Assembly (NCBI GenBank): GCA_035513295.1
Contig: DATKCH010000021.1
Coordinates: 1-31,327, forward strand
Reading direction: 5' to 3'
DNA length: 31,327 bases
Origin: DATHRK01 sp035513295
GTDB taxonomy: Bacteria > Gemmatimonadota > Gemmatimonadetes > Longimicrobiales > RSA9
A program made the translations under genes and the position numbers. The stretch's first letter is position 1. Every line of letters starts with the position of its first letter. Below, piece after piece: positions 1 to 7,582 of the stretch. Under the pieces are notes generated by a model. The model did no database searches and was not told the DNA's origin. It saw only the letters and a program-made list of their open reading frames with translations.

Positions 1-462
1 GCGGCGGCGAAGGGGGTCGTTCACGCGCTCGGCCGGCCGCTCTACGCGCACGGCAGCCTGGAGGCGATGAGCGCCGGCGTGGAGGCGCCGGAGCGGCCCC
101 TGATGCCCCTCCTCCCCGCGCGCCGCGAGGAGGTCTACGCGGCCTGCCACCGCCGCGCGGACGGGCGGCTGCTCGAGATCGTGCCACCCGAGCTCGTCTC
201 CCTCGAGAGCGTTATCGCGACGGCCAGGGAGCACGCCGCCGTGGCGATCGGTCCCGGAGCCGAGACGCACGCCCGGGCCCTGCGCGCGGCGAGCGTCCTG
301 GTCGACGCCGCGCTCGGTGGCCGGCGCGCCGCCGGGTTGCTGCGACTCCACTTCTGGCGCGGGGAGGCGGGGCGCGTCGCGGACCCGTGGACCTGGGAGC
401 CGGTCTACCTCCGCGCCGCGGGCCCTCCGAGCGGGGATGGGGATGGCGAGCCGACCGGCTGA
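1..462 (+). CDS. tsaB: TsaB, tRNA t6A-modification subunit (5' end missing)
   Basis: TsaB is the catalytically inactive paralog of TsaD. It pairs with TsaD and TsaE in the cytoplasm to make threonylcarbamoyladenosine at position 37 of ANN-decoding tRNAs. The frame is open from the first base, so the gene starts outside the window; 153 residues are visible, against about 220-240 for the family. The residues before the first ATG at 67 (HALGRPLYAHGSLEA) already match the family core that usually reads as a glycine-rich stretch followed by SLEAL, so that ATG is internal. Next comes PARREEVYAA, like the family's DARRGEVYAA, and the protein ends with WEPVYLR, a typical TsaB terminus. The missing part is the first half of the ASKHA-type fold. 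rimI follows immediately, a very common neighbour of tsaB in bacteria. Confidence 0.87.
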   Translation, partial: AAAKGVVHALGRPLYAHGSLEAMSAGVEAPERPLMPLLPARREEVYAACHRRADGRLLEIVPPELVSLESVIATAREHAAVAIGPGAETHARALRAASVLVDAALGGRRAAGLLRLHFWRGEAGRVADPWTWEPVYLRAAGPPSGDGDGEPTG

Positions 463-952
463 CCGCTCACCGGCGCCCCCGCAGGGTCGCGACGAGCCGC
501 GCGTGCGCCCGATGGCGCCGCCGGATCTGGAGCGCGTGGGGTCGATCGAGAGGGACACCTTCACCATGCCGTGGTCCGAGGGTACCTTCTCGGACCTGCT
601 CCGGCGCCGGGACGCCGCGTGCCTCGTCGCCGAGTTGGCGAACGCCGGTCCCGTCGGCTATGCCGTATTCTGGTGGGCGGCGGGCGAGGGCGAGCTCGGC
701 GACATCGCGGTATGGAAACCGTACCGGAACGCGGGCATCGGTTCGCGTCTGGTGGCGGAAGTCCTGTCCGGGGCGGCCGACCGCGGAGTGCGGCGGCTGT
801 TCCTGGAGGTACGCGATACGAACCGGGCCGCGCAGGCTCTCTACCGCCGCTACGGGTTCCGCGTCGTAGGGCGCCGGCCGGACTATTACCGCGACCCGAG
901 AGAGGACGCCATCGTGATGGTACGCACGCTCGCCGAACCGGGTGCTTCGTGA
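443..952 (+). CDS. rimI: RimI-type GNAT N-acetyltransferase
   Basis: This is a GNAT-fold acetyltransferase of the RimI type, which acetylates the N-terminal alanine of ribosomal protein S18, or related N-termini, using acetyl-CoA. Visible motifs are RPMAPPDLERV at the N-terminus, PWSEGTF, the acetyl-CoA pyrophosphate loop RNAGIGS (R-x-x-G-x-G) and the C-terminal NRAAQALYRRYGF, which is diagnostic for RimI. The start is uncertain. ATG at 443 (or 437) overlaps the end of tsaB by about 20 bases, while GTG at 503 would give 149 residues, the usual RimI length, and begin directly at the conserved domain. No strong ribosome-binding site decides between them. The stop codon lies inside the GTGA overlap with hemB. 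Position after tsaB supports the call. Confidence 0.9.
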   Translation: MASRPADRSPAPPQGRDEPRVRPMAPPDLERVGSIERDTFTMPWSEGTFSDLLRRRDAACLVAELANAGPVGYAVFWWAAGEGELGDIAVWKPYRNAGIGSRLVAEVLSGAADRGVRRLFLEVRDTNRAAQALYRRYGFRVVGRRPDYYRDPREDAIVMVRTLAEPGAS

Positions 953-1920
953 GCGGGTTTCCCGTCGTCCGCCCCCGGCGGCTCCGGCGCACGCCGGCGT
1001 TGCGGACCATGGTGCGTGAGACGGCGCTCGCGACCGACGACCTCGTGTTGCCCCTGTTCGTCGTACCGGGCGAGGCCGTGCGCCGGCCCGTGGCGTCCAT
1101 GCCCGGGGTCGACCAGACCTCGGTCGATGGCGTGGTGCGGGACGCGGAGGGGGCCGCCGCGCTCGGCATCCCAGCGGTCCTGCTGTTCGGCGTTCCTGCC
1201 GAGAAGGACGAGACGGGGTCCCGTTCGTGGGCGGAGGACGGAGTCGTTCAGCGGGCGGTCCGGGAGCTCAAGCGCGAGCTTCCCGAACTGGTCGTCATCA
1301 CCGACGTCTGCCTGTGCGAGTACACCTCCCACGGGCACTGCGGCGTCCTCGCCGGTGCGGAAGTGGACAACGACGCGACGCTGGAGTTGCTGGCGAGGCA
1401 GGCCGTGAGCCACGCACGGGCCGGCGCGGACATCGTCGCCCCGAGCGACATGATGGACGGCCGCGTCGGCGCGATCCGGCGCGCCTTGGACGAGGCAGGA
1501 TTCGCGGCGACGGCGATCCTCTCCTACGCCGCGAAGTTCGCGTCCGCGTTCTACGGCCCCTTTCGGGACGCGGCCGAGAGCGCGCCCGCCTTCGGGGACA
1601 GGCGCGGGTATCAGATGGACCCGGGCAACGTCGAGGAGGCGCTGCGCGAGGTGCGGCTCGATATCGCCGAGGGAGCAGACGCCGTCATGGTCAAGCCCGC
1701 GCTGTCCTACCTCGACGTCATTTACCGCGTCAAGCGCGACACGGGCTACCCCGTGTGCGCCTATCACGTATCCGGCGAATTCGCCGCGATCATGGCGGCC
1801 GCCGAGCGCGGCTGGCTCGACGAGGCGGCGGCGATGCGTGAAGTCCTCCTGTCGATCAAGCGCGCGGGCGCCGACCTGATCGTAAGCTACTGGGCCCGCC
1901 AGTTCGCGCGCACAGTGTGA
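949..1920 (+). CDS. hemB: Delta-aminolevulinic acid dehydratase (porphobilinogen synthase)
   Basis: HemB condenses two 5-aminolevulinate molecules to porphobilinogen, the first common ring-forming step of haem synthesis, in the cytoplasm. The 323-residue length is normal. Both Schiff-base lysines are visible: Lys196 in YAAKFASAFYGPF and Lys249 in MVKPALSYLD. The segment DVCLCEYTSHGHCG carries the three cysteines of the zinc-dependent class. Translation is placed at the GTG at 949 because it gives the canonical start at the conserved RPRRLR region and overlaps the rimI stop as GTGA, suggesting coupled translation. The gene ends 51 bases before a predicted promoter. hemA, which makes the precursor of HemB's substrate, lies 2.2 kb downstream behind that promoter, so the two haem genes are near each other but probably not in one transcript. 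Confidence 0.97.
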   Translation: MSGFPVVRPRRLRRTPALRTMVRETALATDDLVLPLFVVPGEAVRRPVASMPGVDQTSVDGVVRDAEGAAALGIPAVLLFGVPAEKDETGSRSWAEDGVVQRAVRELKRELPELVVITDVCLCEYTSHGHCGVLAGAEVDNDATLELLARQAVSHARAGADIVAPSDMMDGRVGAIRRALDEAGFAATAILSYAAKFASAFYGPFRDAAESAPAFGDRRGYQMDPGNVEEALREVRLDIAEGADAVMVKPALSYLDVIYRVKRDTGYPVCAYHVSGEFAAIMAAAERGWLDEAAAMREVLLSIKRAGADLIVSYWARQFARTV

Positions 1921-1955
1921 GCCTCGTCCAAGCCCGGTGAGCGGCGCGGGGTGCG

Positions 1956-1969
1956 CGCGCGTACGCGCG
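1956..1969. repeat. 14-bp perfect palindrome next to the lysM promoter
   Basis: CGCGCGTACGCGCG is a perfect inverted repeat centred on the TA at 1962-1963. It ends two bases before the -35 hexamer at 1972. It could be an operator, or only the stem of a weak terminator for hemB; no T-run follows. Alternating CG is also expected occasionally by chance at this GC content. Confidence 0.5.
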
Positions 1970-1971
1970 AA

Positions 1972-2001
1972 TTGACCTGGTCCGCCGAAATTCCCTATCT
2001 T
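1972..2001 (+). promoter_or_regulatory. Predicted housekeeping promoter for lysM-ccsA-hemA
   Basis: The sequence TTGACC (1972-1977), an 18-base spacer and TATCTT (1996-2001) resembles a sigma-70 promoter. The same -10 hexamer with the same spacer length recurs at 17007 and 24055. Transcription would begin near 2008 and leave a leader of about 110 bases before the LysM gene. This is the only promoter-like sequence I can see before the genes running from 2120 towards cpoB. Confidence 0.6.
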
Positions 2002-2022
2002 CATGTGTCGGCTTGTTTTCTT

Positions 2023-2035
2023 CCGACCAGGTCGG
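2023..2035. repeat. Inverted repeat in the lysM 5' leader
   Basis: CCGACC-A-GGTCGG is a 6-1-6 inverted repeat located about 15-27 bases after the predicted transcription start. It looks more like an operator half-site pair than a stable RNA hairpin, because the loop would be only one base unless the inner pairs open. A second palindrome, CGCCGGCCGGCG, lies at 2047-2058 in the same leader. No known riboswitch was recognised in the leader (about 2008-2119). Confidence 0.4.
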
Positions 2036-2119
2036 CCCCAGGGCGGCGCCGGCCGGCGGGAGGAGTTCGCTCCGGAACCGGCCGATGTCGGGGTGGGGCT
2101 CGGGGTGTGGAGGTGGACG

Positions 2120-3172
2120 ATGAGGACGAGGCTTGTTTTGGGAGCGCTCCTGCTGGCGGCGGCTCCGCTGACGGCGCAGGAGAGCCGGAATCACGAGGTG
2201 CGCCGGGGCGACACGCTCTGGGACCTTGCCGAGCATTACTACGGTGATCCATTCTTGTGGCCGTGCATCCACCGGGCCAACACCGGTCTCGTAGCGAACC
2301 CGCACCTGATCCTGCCGTCGTGGAACCTCACGATTCCCGCTCCGGGCGCGGACTGCCGGGAGGGCGGCGTGGTCGCCCGGGCCGTTCCGCCATCGCGGGA
2401 GGCCATGGCTCGCACCGTGTTCTACCCTGCCGCGCAGGATCCCACCGCCGACCTGCAGCTCGAGGACGCGGCGCAGCGGCCGGTGGTTTCCGCCCGCGAG
2501 TTTCTCGCCGCGCCGTGGCTGTCCGGCCCGGCGCTGCCCGTCGAGCGCGCCCGGGTACTGGAGACCCGGGGCCGCGAGGCGCCGGGCAGCCAACTTCCGC
2601 AGACCGCCCATCCCCACGAAACCGTCTTCCTGTCCGCACGGGGGCAGCCGCCGGAGATCGGCGACCGCCTGCTCCTCGTTCGCTTCGGGCGGGAGGTGCC
2701 GGGCCACGGCGTGATCGTGTCGCCGCGCGGGGTAGCCGCCATCACCGCGGTCGACGGCGAGGTGTGGACCGCGCGCCTGATCGCCCAGTTCGACGAGGTC
2801 AGGACGGGGGACGGCGCCGTGGCGATGACGCAGGCCCCGGACCTCGGGACCGCCCGGCCGACCCCCGTCGACGATGGCGCCCGGGGCTCCCTCCTGGGAT
2901 TCGTGCGCGAGCATCCGCTTCCGGGCTCCCCGGAGCTGGGGTTCGTGGATCTGGGCGAGTCGGCCGGGGTGAGCGTCGGCGACGTCATCGGGCTGATCCA
3001 GCCGGAGCGGCCCGCCCGGGAGCAGGCCACCGTCACGCTGCCCGCAGAGCTGGTTGCCGAGGCGCTCGTCCTGCGCGTCCACGCCGGCAGCGCGACCATC
3101 CGCGTGCTGGATGTGACCGAGCCGGTCCTCACGCCGGGCATGCCGGCGCAGGTCCTTCGCCGCATGCCGTGA
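2120..3172 (+). CDS. Secreted LysM-domain protein
   Basis: A 350-residue exported protein with one LysM peptidoglycan-binding domain. The start is the ATG at 2120, preceded by GGAGGTGG; it gives a clean signal peptide (MRTRLVLGALLLAAAPLTAQ, cleavage after TAQ). The LysM motif follows at once: HEVRRGDTLWDLAEHYYGDP, then a segment with NPHLILP and LTIPAP that closes the fold, to about residue 75. The rest (residues 90-350) has no domain I recognise. It contains several short beta-like segments, including GFVDLGESAGVSVGDVIGL, which looks like a small SH3- or barrel-like module. There is no catalytic signature, so the likely role is binding to cell-wall glycan, perhaps as a structural or adaptor protein in the periplasm. 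It is the first gene after the promoter at 1972. Confidence 0.85.
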   Translation: MRTRLVLGALLLAAAPLTAQESRNHEVRRGDTLWDLAEHYYGDPFLWPCIHRANTGLVANPHLILPSWNLTIPAPGADCREGGVVARAVPPSREAMARTVFYPAAQDPTADLQLEDAAQRPVVSAREFLAAPWLSGPALPVERARVLETRGREAPGSQLPQTAHPHETVFLSARGQPPEIGDRLLLVRFGREVPGHGVIVSPRGVAAITAVDGEVWTARLIAQFDEVRTGDGAVAMTQAPDLGTARPTPVDDGARGSLLGFVREHPLPGSPELGFVDLGESAGVSVGDVIGLIQPERPAREQATVTLPAELVAEALVLRVHAGSATIRVLDVTEPVLTPGMPAQVLRRMP

Positions 3173-3193
3173 CGCGACGGAATTCGTCGAGGT

Positions 3194-3215
3194 ACGGGCC
3201 GGTCGGACGGCCCGT
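3194..3215 (+). terminator. Strong intergenic hairpin after lysM (no T-run)
   Basis: ACGGGCCG (3194-3201) pairs perfectly with CGGCCCGT (3208-3215) around a 6-base loop, and a further wobble pair and GC pair extend it. It lies in the 94-base gap after the LysM gene. No T-tract follows, so it is either a Rho-independent-like terminator of the GC-rich type, an mRNA-stabilising end, or a processing site before ccsA. Confidence 0.4.
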
Positions 3216-3217
3216 GC

Positions 3218-3243
3218 CGGGCGCGGGCGCTCCCCGGCGCCCG
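3218..3243 (+). repeat. Second hairpin upstream of ccsA
   Basis: CGGGCGC (3218-3224) is complementary to GCGCCCG (3237-3243) with a 12-base loop. It begins two bases after the hairpin at 3194-3215, so the two stand in tandem between the LysM gene and ccsA. GTT rather than a T-run follows. Confidence 0.35.
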
Positions 3244-3266
3244 TTGCCGCGCCCGACGGCACGCGC

Positions 3267-4082
3267 GTGATCGCCGCCGGGCACCTGGCCGCCCTCGCCG
3301 CGTACATCGTGAGCGCCCTCCTGCTCGCGCGCTCGCTCGCCGAAGGCGGGCGGGCGGTCCCATGGACGGCGTCGGCCGCGCTGGCGGCCGGCGTGCTTCT
3401 GCATGCCGGGGCGCTGGCGTGGTTTTCCGTCCGCTACGGGGAACTGCCCCTCGCGGGGATCGGTCCGTCCCTGTCCACGCTGGGCCTCGTCATTGGCCTG
3501 TTCGTGCTGGGCGCCGCGTCGCTGGGCGAGGCGCGCCCCCTGGGACTCGCGGTCGTGCCCGTCGCGGCGGTCCTGACGGGCCTCGCGCTCGCGCTGGGCA
3601 TCGCGCCATCCGAGCCAGGCGGCTTCTTCGGAAGCCGCGGGTGGTTCTACCTGCACGTCCTGCTCGCGTTCGGCGGGTACGCCGGGCTCGCGCTCGCGTC
3701 CGGGGCGGGCCTGCTGTACCTGTTGCAGCTCAGGGAGCTGAAGGACAAGCGGTTCGGCAGGGTCTTCCGGTTTCTCCCTTCACTCGACAAGCTCGAGGAC
3801 GTGGGTCGTCGCTCGCTCGTCGTGGGTCTCATCTCGTTGACCTTGGGACTGGTCCTGGCGTGGGCATGGACGGTGCACTTTCAGGGGAGTCTCCAGCTGC
3901 GCGAGCCGAAGGTCGCCTGGGCGGTCGGCACCTGGGTCGTGATGGCGGCCGCCCTCGGCCTGCGCGGCGGCGGGCCGCGCCGGGAGCGGTGGGGAGCCGC
4001 GCTGAGCGTCGGAGGCTTCGTCCTGGTCGTGGTCGTCTACCTCGTGCTGCGCGTCGGCATGATCCATGGCGGGTTCTTCTGA
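3267..4082 (+). CDS. ccsA: CcsA/HemX-like integral membrane protein (cytochrome c assembly family)
   Basis: A 271-residue, strongly hydrophobic protein with about eight predicted membrane segments. It resembles the CcsA/HemX branch of the cytochrome c assembly superfamily. Seen in the sequence: GWFYLHVLLAFGGYAGLAL, where the His in a W-x-x-x-H context is a typical haem-handling residue, and a second His in AWTVHF. The family either moves and attaches haem at the outer face of the membrane (CcsA, working with CcsB) or, as HemX next to hemA, modulates GluTR levels. No CcsB partner is visible here, and hemA follows directly, so the HemX-like role is at least as plausible. The start is GTG at 3267, giving a first membrane helix straight away. 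A tandem hairpin pair precedes it. Confidence 0.82.
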   Translation: MIAAGHLAALAAYIVSALLLARSLAEGGRAVPWTASAALAAGVLLHAGALAWFSVRYGELPLAGIGPSLSTLGLVIGLFVLGAASLGEARPLGLAVVPVAAVLTGLALALGIAPSEPGGFFGSRGWFYLHVLLAFGGYAGLALASGAGLLYLLQLRELKDKRFGRVFRFLPSLDKLEDVGRRSLVVGLISLTLGLVLAWAWTVHFQGSLQLREPKVAWAVGTWVVMAAALGLRGGGPRRERWGAALSVGGFVLVVVVYLVLRVGMIHGGFF

Positions 4083-4131
4083 TGCGTCCGGAATCCACGC
4101 GGTCGGGCTCCGCGACGGGAGCGGCGCGGTC

Positions 4132-5421
4132 GTGACCGGCCCTCTGGTCGTGGGCGTGAGCCACCATACCGCGCCGGTCGAGGTCCGGGAGCGCATGGCG
4201 CTCTCGCCCACCGCGGCCCGGAAGGCGATGGGCGAGGTGGTGCGCGCGGCGGGCGGGGAAGCGATCGTGCTGTCGACCTGCAACCGCACGGAGTTCTACC
4301 TCGCGGGCGCGGCCGAAGGAGCGCCGGAGCACGCCGAGCGCATCCTCGCCGAGCGCGCCGGGATGGACCGCGGGCAGGCGGCGTGTCACCTCTACCGTCA
4401 CCACGAGCGCGCCGCCGCGGAGCACCTGTTCCGCGTCACGTCGAGCCTCGATTCCATGATCGTCGGCGAAGCGCAGATTCAGGGCCAGGTAAAAGCCGCC
4501 CTGCGCGACGCCCGCGACATCGAGGGCCCGCGCGTCGTCGGTCCGGTGCTAATCCGGATGTTCGAGCACGCGACGACAGTGGGGGCGCGCGTGCGGTCGG
4601 AAACCACGCTCGGCGAGGGCGCCGCATCCGTCGCTTCGGCGGCCGTGCAGCTGGCCCGCAAGATCTTCGGCCCGCTCGCGGGCCGAAGAGCGCTCGTCGT
4701 GGGTGCGGGGGAGATGAGCAAGCTCGCGTTGTCCGCGTTCGCAGCGGAGGGTCTGCGGGACATCGCGGTGGCCAACCGGAGCGCGCAGCGCGCCGAGGAC
4801 CTCGCGCGCCGCGTGGGAGGCCGCGCGATCGCCTACGAAGCCGCCTGGGGCCAGCTCGCCGACACCGACATCGTCGTGACGGCGACGGGCGCGCCGCACC
4901 GGATCCTGGGTCCCGACGAGCTGCGCGCGGCCCTGCCACACGGCCCGCGCCAACCGCTCCTGCTGCTGGACATCGCGCTTCCGCGCGACGTGGACGAGGC
5001 CGTGGCGGAAATGGACAACGTGTTCCTGTACGACATCGATGACCTGCTGCAGATCGTGGGCGACAACATCGAGCGGCGCCGGTGGGCGGTACCCGCCGCC
5101 GAGCGGATCATCACGGAGGAGACCGGACGCTTCTGGGACTGGTTCTCGTCCCTCGACGTGGTTCCTGTGCTCCGGGGTATTCGGGCGCGCGCGGAGGCGG
5201 TGCGCGAAGCGGAGCTCCAACGGGCGCTGGCGAAGTTGACCCATCTCACGGACGAGGACAGGGCCGCGGTGGAAACATTGACTCGACAGCTTCTCGCCAA
5301 GCTCATTCACGACCCGACCGTCAGGCTGAAGCAGGCCGCCGGGAATGGACGTGGGGCGGCGGTTATGGAGGTGGCGCGCTACCTTTTCGCGGTCGAGGAG
5401 GGTGTGGAGGGGAACGGGTAG
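4132..5421 (+). CDS. hemA: Glutamyl-tRNA reductase
   Basis: HemA reduces glutamyl-tRNA(Glu) with NADPH to glutamate-1-semialdehyde, the committed step of the C5 pathway to haem. Motifs in order: VVGVSHHTAPVEVRER at the N-terminus, LSTCNRTEFY with the catalytic cysteine, GEAQIQGQVKAA, the NADPH loop VVGAGEMSKLA, LLLDIALPRDVDEAV and a helical dimerisation region at the end. I chose GTG at 4132 over ATG at 4066. It has GGGAG ten bases upstream, gives 429 residues, and places the catalytic Cys at position 50, as in well-studied family members; the ATG would add 22 unconserved residues and overlap ccsA. Only 12 bases separate its stop from the next gene. HemB, two enzyme steps later, is encoded nearby at 949. 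Confidence 0.97.
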   Translation: MTGPLVVGVSHHTAPVEVRERMALSPTAARKAMGEVVRAAGGEAIVLSTCNRTEFYLAGAAEGAPEHAERILAERAGMDRGQAACHLYRHHERAAAEHLFRVTSSLDSMIVGEAQIQGQVKAALRDARDIEGPRVVGPVLIRMFEHATTVGARVRSETTLGEGAASVASAAVQLARKIFGPLAGRRALVVGAGEMSKLALSAFAAEGLRDIAVANRSAQRAEDLARRVGGRAIAYEAAWGQLADTDIVVTATGAPHRILGPDELRAALPHGPRQPLLLLDIALPRDVDEAVAEMDNVFLYDIDDLLQIVGDNIERRRWAVPAAERIITEETGRFWDWFSSLDVVPVLRGIRARAEAVREAELQRALAKLTHLTDEDRAAVETLTRQLLAKLIHDPTVRLKQAAGNGRGAAVMEVARYLFAVEEGVEGNG

Positions 5422-5433
5422 GGACGGAGGCGA

Positions 5434-6390
5434 ATGGGTAACCGGGTGCTGGTGACGGGGGGGGCGGGGTTCATCGGGTCGCACGTGGCGGATGCCTACG
5501 TCGCCCGTGGCGACGACGTGTGGATCATCGACGACCTGTCGTCGGGGCGCAGGTCGAACCTGTCCGAAGGGGCGGTCTTCAGGCATCTCGACATCCGCGA
5601 TCCCGACGTGGCCGACCTTTTCGCGGAAGTCGGCGGCTTCGACATCGTCAACCATCACGCCGCGCAGATCGACGTACGGCGCTCGGTCGCCGACCCCAGG
5701 CTGGACGCGTCGATCAACCTCGACGGCCTGCTGAACCTGGTCGAGGCCGGCAGGAAGCACGGCGTGGGCCGCTTCGTGATGGTCTCCTCGGGCGGCGTCG
5801 TGTACGGCGACGCCGACCGCCGGCCCACGCCGGAAACGTCCCCGAAACAGCCGGAGTCTCCCTACGGGGTCACCAAGCTTGCCGCCGAGTACTACCTGTG
5901 GTACTACCACCGCGTCCACGGCATGGAGTACGTCGCGCTCCGGTACTCGAACGTCTTCGGGCCGCGGCAGGATCCGCACGGGGAGGCCGGGGTGGTGGCG
6001 ATTTTCGGAAATCGGGTCTTGGACGGAGCGGGGCTGACGATCTTCGGCGATGGCGAGCAGACGCGCGACTACGTCTACGTCGCCGACGTCGTCGCGGCCA
6101 ACATGCTCTCCTCGCGCGCCGACCTGCCGTCGGGCGCGTCGCTGGACGACCGCGCCTTCAACGTCGGCACCGGCGTCGAGACGTCCGTCAATGACCTGGC
6201 GGCCGCCGTCATGCGCGTCCGGGGCGCCGCGGTCGGCACCAGCAACGCACCGCCTCGCCCCGGCGAGCTCGAGCATTCGTGTCTCGACGCGGGCCGTCTG
6301 CGCGCGCTCGGGTGGCGCCCAGAGGTCGGCCTCGACGAGGGCCTGGCGCGCACCCTCGAGTACATCGCCGCCGAACGGGAGGCGGCGTGA
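5434..6390 (+). CDS. NAD-dependent epimerase/dehydratase (UDP-glucose 4-epimerase-like SDR)
   Basis: A 318-residue extended short-chain dehydrogenase. The NAD-binding loop TGGAGFIGSH is at residues 8-17. The catalytic serine region is VMVSSGGVVYGD and the YxxxK pair is in SPYGVTKLAAEYY. RYSNVFGPRQDP and GDGEQTRDYVYVADVV are typical of GalE-like sugar-nucleotide epimerases and dehydratases. The exact substrate cannot be told; UDP-glucose/UDP-galactose, or a related sugar for surface polysaccharide, is likely. It starts 12 bases after hemA and its stop overlaps the tolQ start as GTGA, so it is sandwiched between haem and Tol-Pal genes. An SDR here is not part of the classical Tol operon. Confidence 0.92.
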   Translation: MGNRVLVTGGAGFIGSHVADAYVARGDDVWIIDDLSSGRRSNLSEGAVFRHLDIRDPDVADLFAEVGGFDIVNHHAAQIDVRRSVADPRLDASINLDGLLNLVEAGRKHGVGRFVMVSSGGVVYGDADRRPTPETSPKQPESPYGVTKLAAEYYLWYYHRVHGMEYVALRYSNVFGPRQDPHGEAGVVAIFGNRVLDGAGLTIFGDGEQTRDYVYVADVVAANMLSSRADLPSGASLDDRAFNVGTGVETSVNDLAAAVMRVRGAAVGTSNAPPRPGELEHSCLDAGRLRALGWRPEVGLDEGLARTLEYIAAEREAA

Positions 6391-7103
6391 TCGCGGCGGT
6401 GCAGGTCGCCGGGCGGGCGCCCCAGGACGCGCTCGACATGATCCTCGGCGGGGGGCTCCCCACCAAGATCATCCTCGGGACGCTGCTGGCCGCGTCCCTG
6501 TTCAGCTGGATCATCATCCTATGGAAGGTGGGGCAGTTCCGGCGCCTGAAGCGCTCCGGGCTTCGGTTCATCGCCGCCATGGACCGCAACGTCCGCCTCG
6601 AGGATGCGTACCAGACCGTCCATCGGCTTCCGGAGAGCCCGTACGTGAGGGTCTTCCGGCAGGGGATCAACTTCTTCAGCGAGCTGCGGCCGGGTGCTCT
6701 CAAGGCCGGCGCTCCGCCCAGCGATGGCCTTTCGGAAGCTCAGCTGCACGCGCTGCGGCTCGTGCTGGAGAAGGAGCAGGCGGAGGAGCGCGACGAACTC
6801 TCTGCCGGCGTGCTGTGGCTGGCCGTCATCGGCACGGTGGCTCCGCTGCTCGGCCTGCTGGGCACCGTGATCGGCGTGATGGACGCCTTCCTCGGGATCA
6901 CCGCGACGGGATCCGCTCACATCGGCGCGGTGGCGCCCGGCGTGGCCGAGGCGCTGATCACGACGGTCGCGGGCCTGGCCGTCGCGATCCCCGCGGTGAT
7001 CGCCTACAACTATTTCGTTACCAAGCTGAACCTGTTCGAGGGCGAGCTGGAAGGATTCGCCAGCGAGTTCATCGGCGCGCTCGCGCGCGAGGGACGCCTG
7101 TGA
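6387..7103 (+). CDS. tolQ: TolQ/ExbB-type proton-channel subunit
   Basis: TolQ forms, with TolR, the inner-membrane motor that uses the proton gradient to energise TolA. The GTG at 6387 overlaps the SDR stop as GTGA and yields 238 residues, the normal length. Three membrane segments are visible: around residues 25-48 (KIILGTLLAASLFSWIIIL), about 145-170 (VIGTVAPLLGLLGTVIGVMD) and about 185-210 (EALITTVAGLAVAIPAVIAY). The last two carry the small-residue and Thr pattern of the MotA/TolQ/ExbB core. The following tolR, tolA, tolB, pal and cpoB genes assign it to the Tol system rather than ExbB. A Ser/Leu-rich cytoplasmic loop lies between the first and second helix, as expected. Confidence 0.95.
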   Translation: MIAAVQVAGRAPQDALDMILGGGLPTKIILGTLLAASLFSWIIILWKVGQFRRLKRSGLRFIAAMDRNVRLEDAYQTVHRLPESPYVRVFRQGINFFSELRPGALKAGAPPSDGLSEAQLHALRLVLEKEQAEERDELSAGVLWLAVIGTVAPLLGLLGTVIGVMDAFLGITATGSAHIGAVAPGVAEALITTVAGLAVAIPAVIAYNYFVTKLNLFEGELEGFASEFIGALAREGRL

Positions 7104-7504
7104 GGCGGAGGCAGCGCCTGCCGACGCTGGCGGAGATCAACGTCACGAGCCTCGTGGACGTCGCCTTCACGCTGCTCGTGATCTTCATCATCACCGCCCC
7201 GATCCTGCAGGGCGGCGTCGAACTGCAGTTGCCCCGGGCGGACGCGGCGCCGATCACGGGCTCGGAAGGCGTCATCGTATCGGTCGAGCGAACCGGGGCG
7301 ATCCATCTCGGCGAAGTGCCGGTTTCCGGCCTGGCGGAACTCGAGGCGCTGTACCCGGATTACGTGCGCCAGCGCGGCGCGGAGATCGTGTATCTGCGCG
7401 CCGACGGCGCCGTGGATTACGAACGCGTCGCGCGGGTCCTGGGGACGCTGATGCGGCTGGACGTGGCGGCGGTCAACCTGGTCGTGGAGCCGCGCGATCA
7501 GTGA
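7100..7504 (+). CDS. tolR: TolR/ExbD-type motor subunit
   Basis: TolR is the partner of TolQ; it has one membrane helix and a periplasmic domain that touches peptidoglycan. The protein has 134 residues from the GTG at 7100, which overlaps the tolQ stop as GTGA. The helix (about residues 17-38) contains the essential aspartate, Asp20, in SLVDVAFTLLVIF, and INVTSLVDVAF is the usual family lead-in. The periplasmic part ends with the compact alpha/beta fold (EIVYLRADGAVDYERV, VNLVVEP). The N-terminus is very short and arginine-rich (RRRQR), fitting a cytoplasmic anchor. The next gene is separated by 94 bases, so the tight coupling of tolQ-tolR is broken before tolA. Confidence 0.95.
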   Translation: MRRRQRLPTLAEINVTSLVDVAFTLLVIFIITAPILQGGVELQLPRADAAPITGSEGVIVSVERTGAIHLGEVPVSGLAELEALYPDYVRQRGAEIVYLRADGAVDYERVARVLGTLMRLDVAAVNLVVEPRDQ

Positions 7505-7560
7505 GCGGGCGCGACGCGGAACCGCGCGGGCGGCTGCGGCGGTAGAAGGGAGGAACCGTT

Positions 7561-7574
7561 CCGCGGGCCCGCGG
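7561..7574. repeat. 14-bp perfect palindrome upstream of tolA
   Basis: CCGCGGGCCCGCGG is a perfect inverted repeat in the 94-base tolR-tolA gap; in RNA the arms extend outward by U-G, U-A and G-C pairs (7558-7577). An ideal Shine-Dalgarno-like AAGGGAGGAA lies at 7546-7555 just before it but has no start codon at a usual distance. The structure could tune tolA translation or mark an mRNA processing point. Confidence 0.45.
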
Positions 7575-7582
7575 GACAGACC

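Noticed and set aside
2003..2119. ATG at 2003 as the start of the LysM gene
   Set aside because: It lies two bases after the predicted -10, its 39 extra residues would hide the signal peptide, and ATG 2120 has an ideal GGAGGTGG upstream.
4066..4131. ATG at 4066 as the start of hemA
   Set aside because: It adds 22 unconserved residues, overlaps ccsA, has no ribosome-binding site and moves the catalytic cysteine from its usual position 50.
4549..6276. Long minus-strand open frame opposite hemA and the SDR gene
   Set aside because: It is opposite two genes with complete enzyme motifs, has no ribosome-binding site or domain, and its composition is that of a shadow frame.
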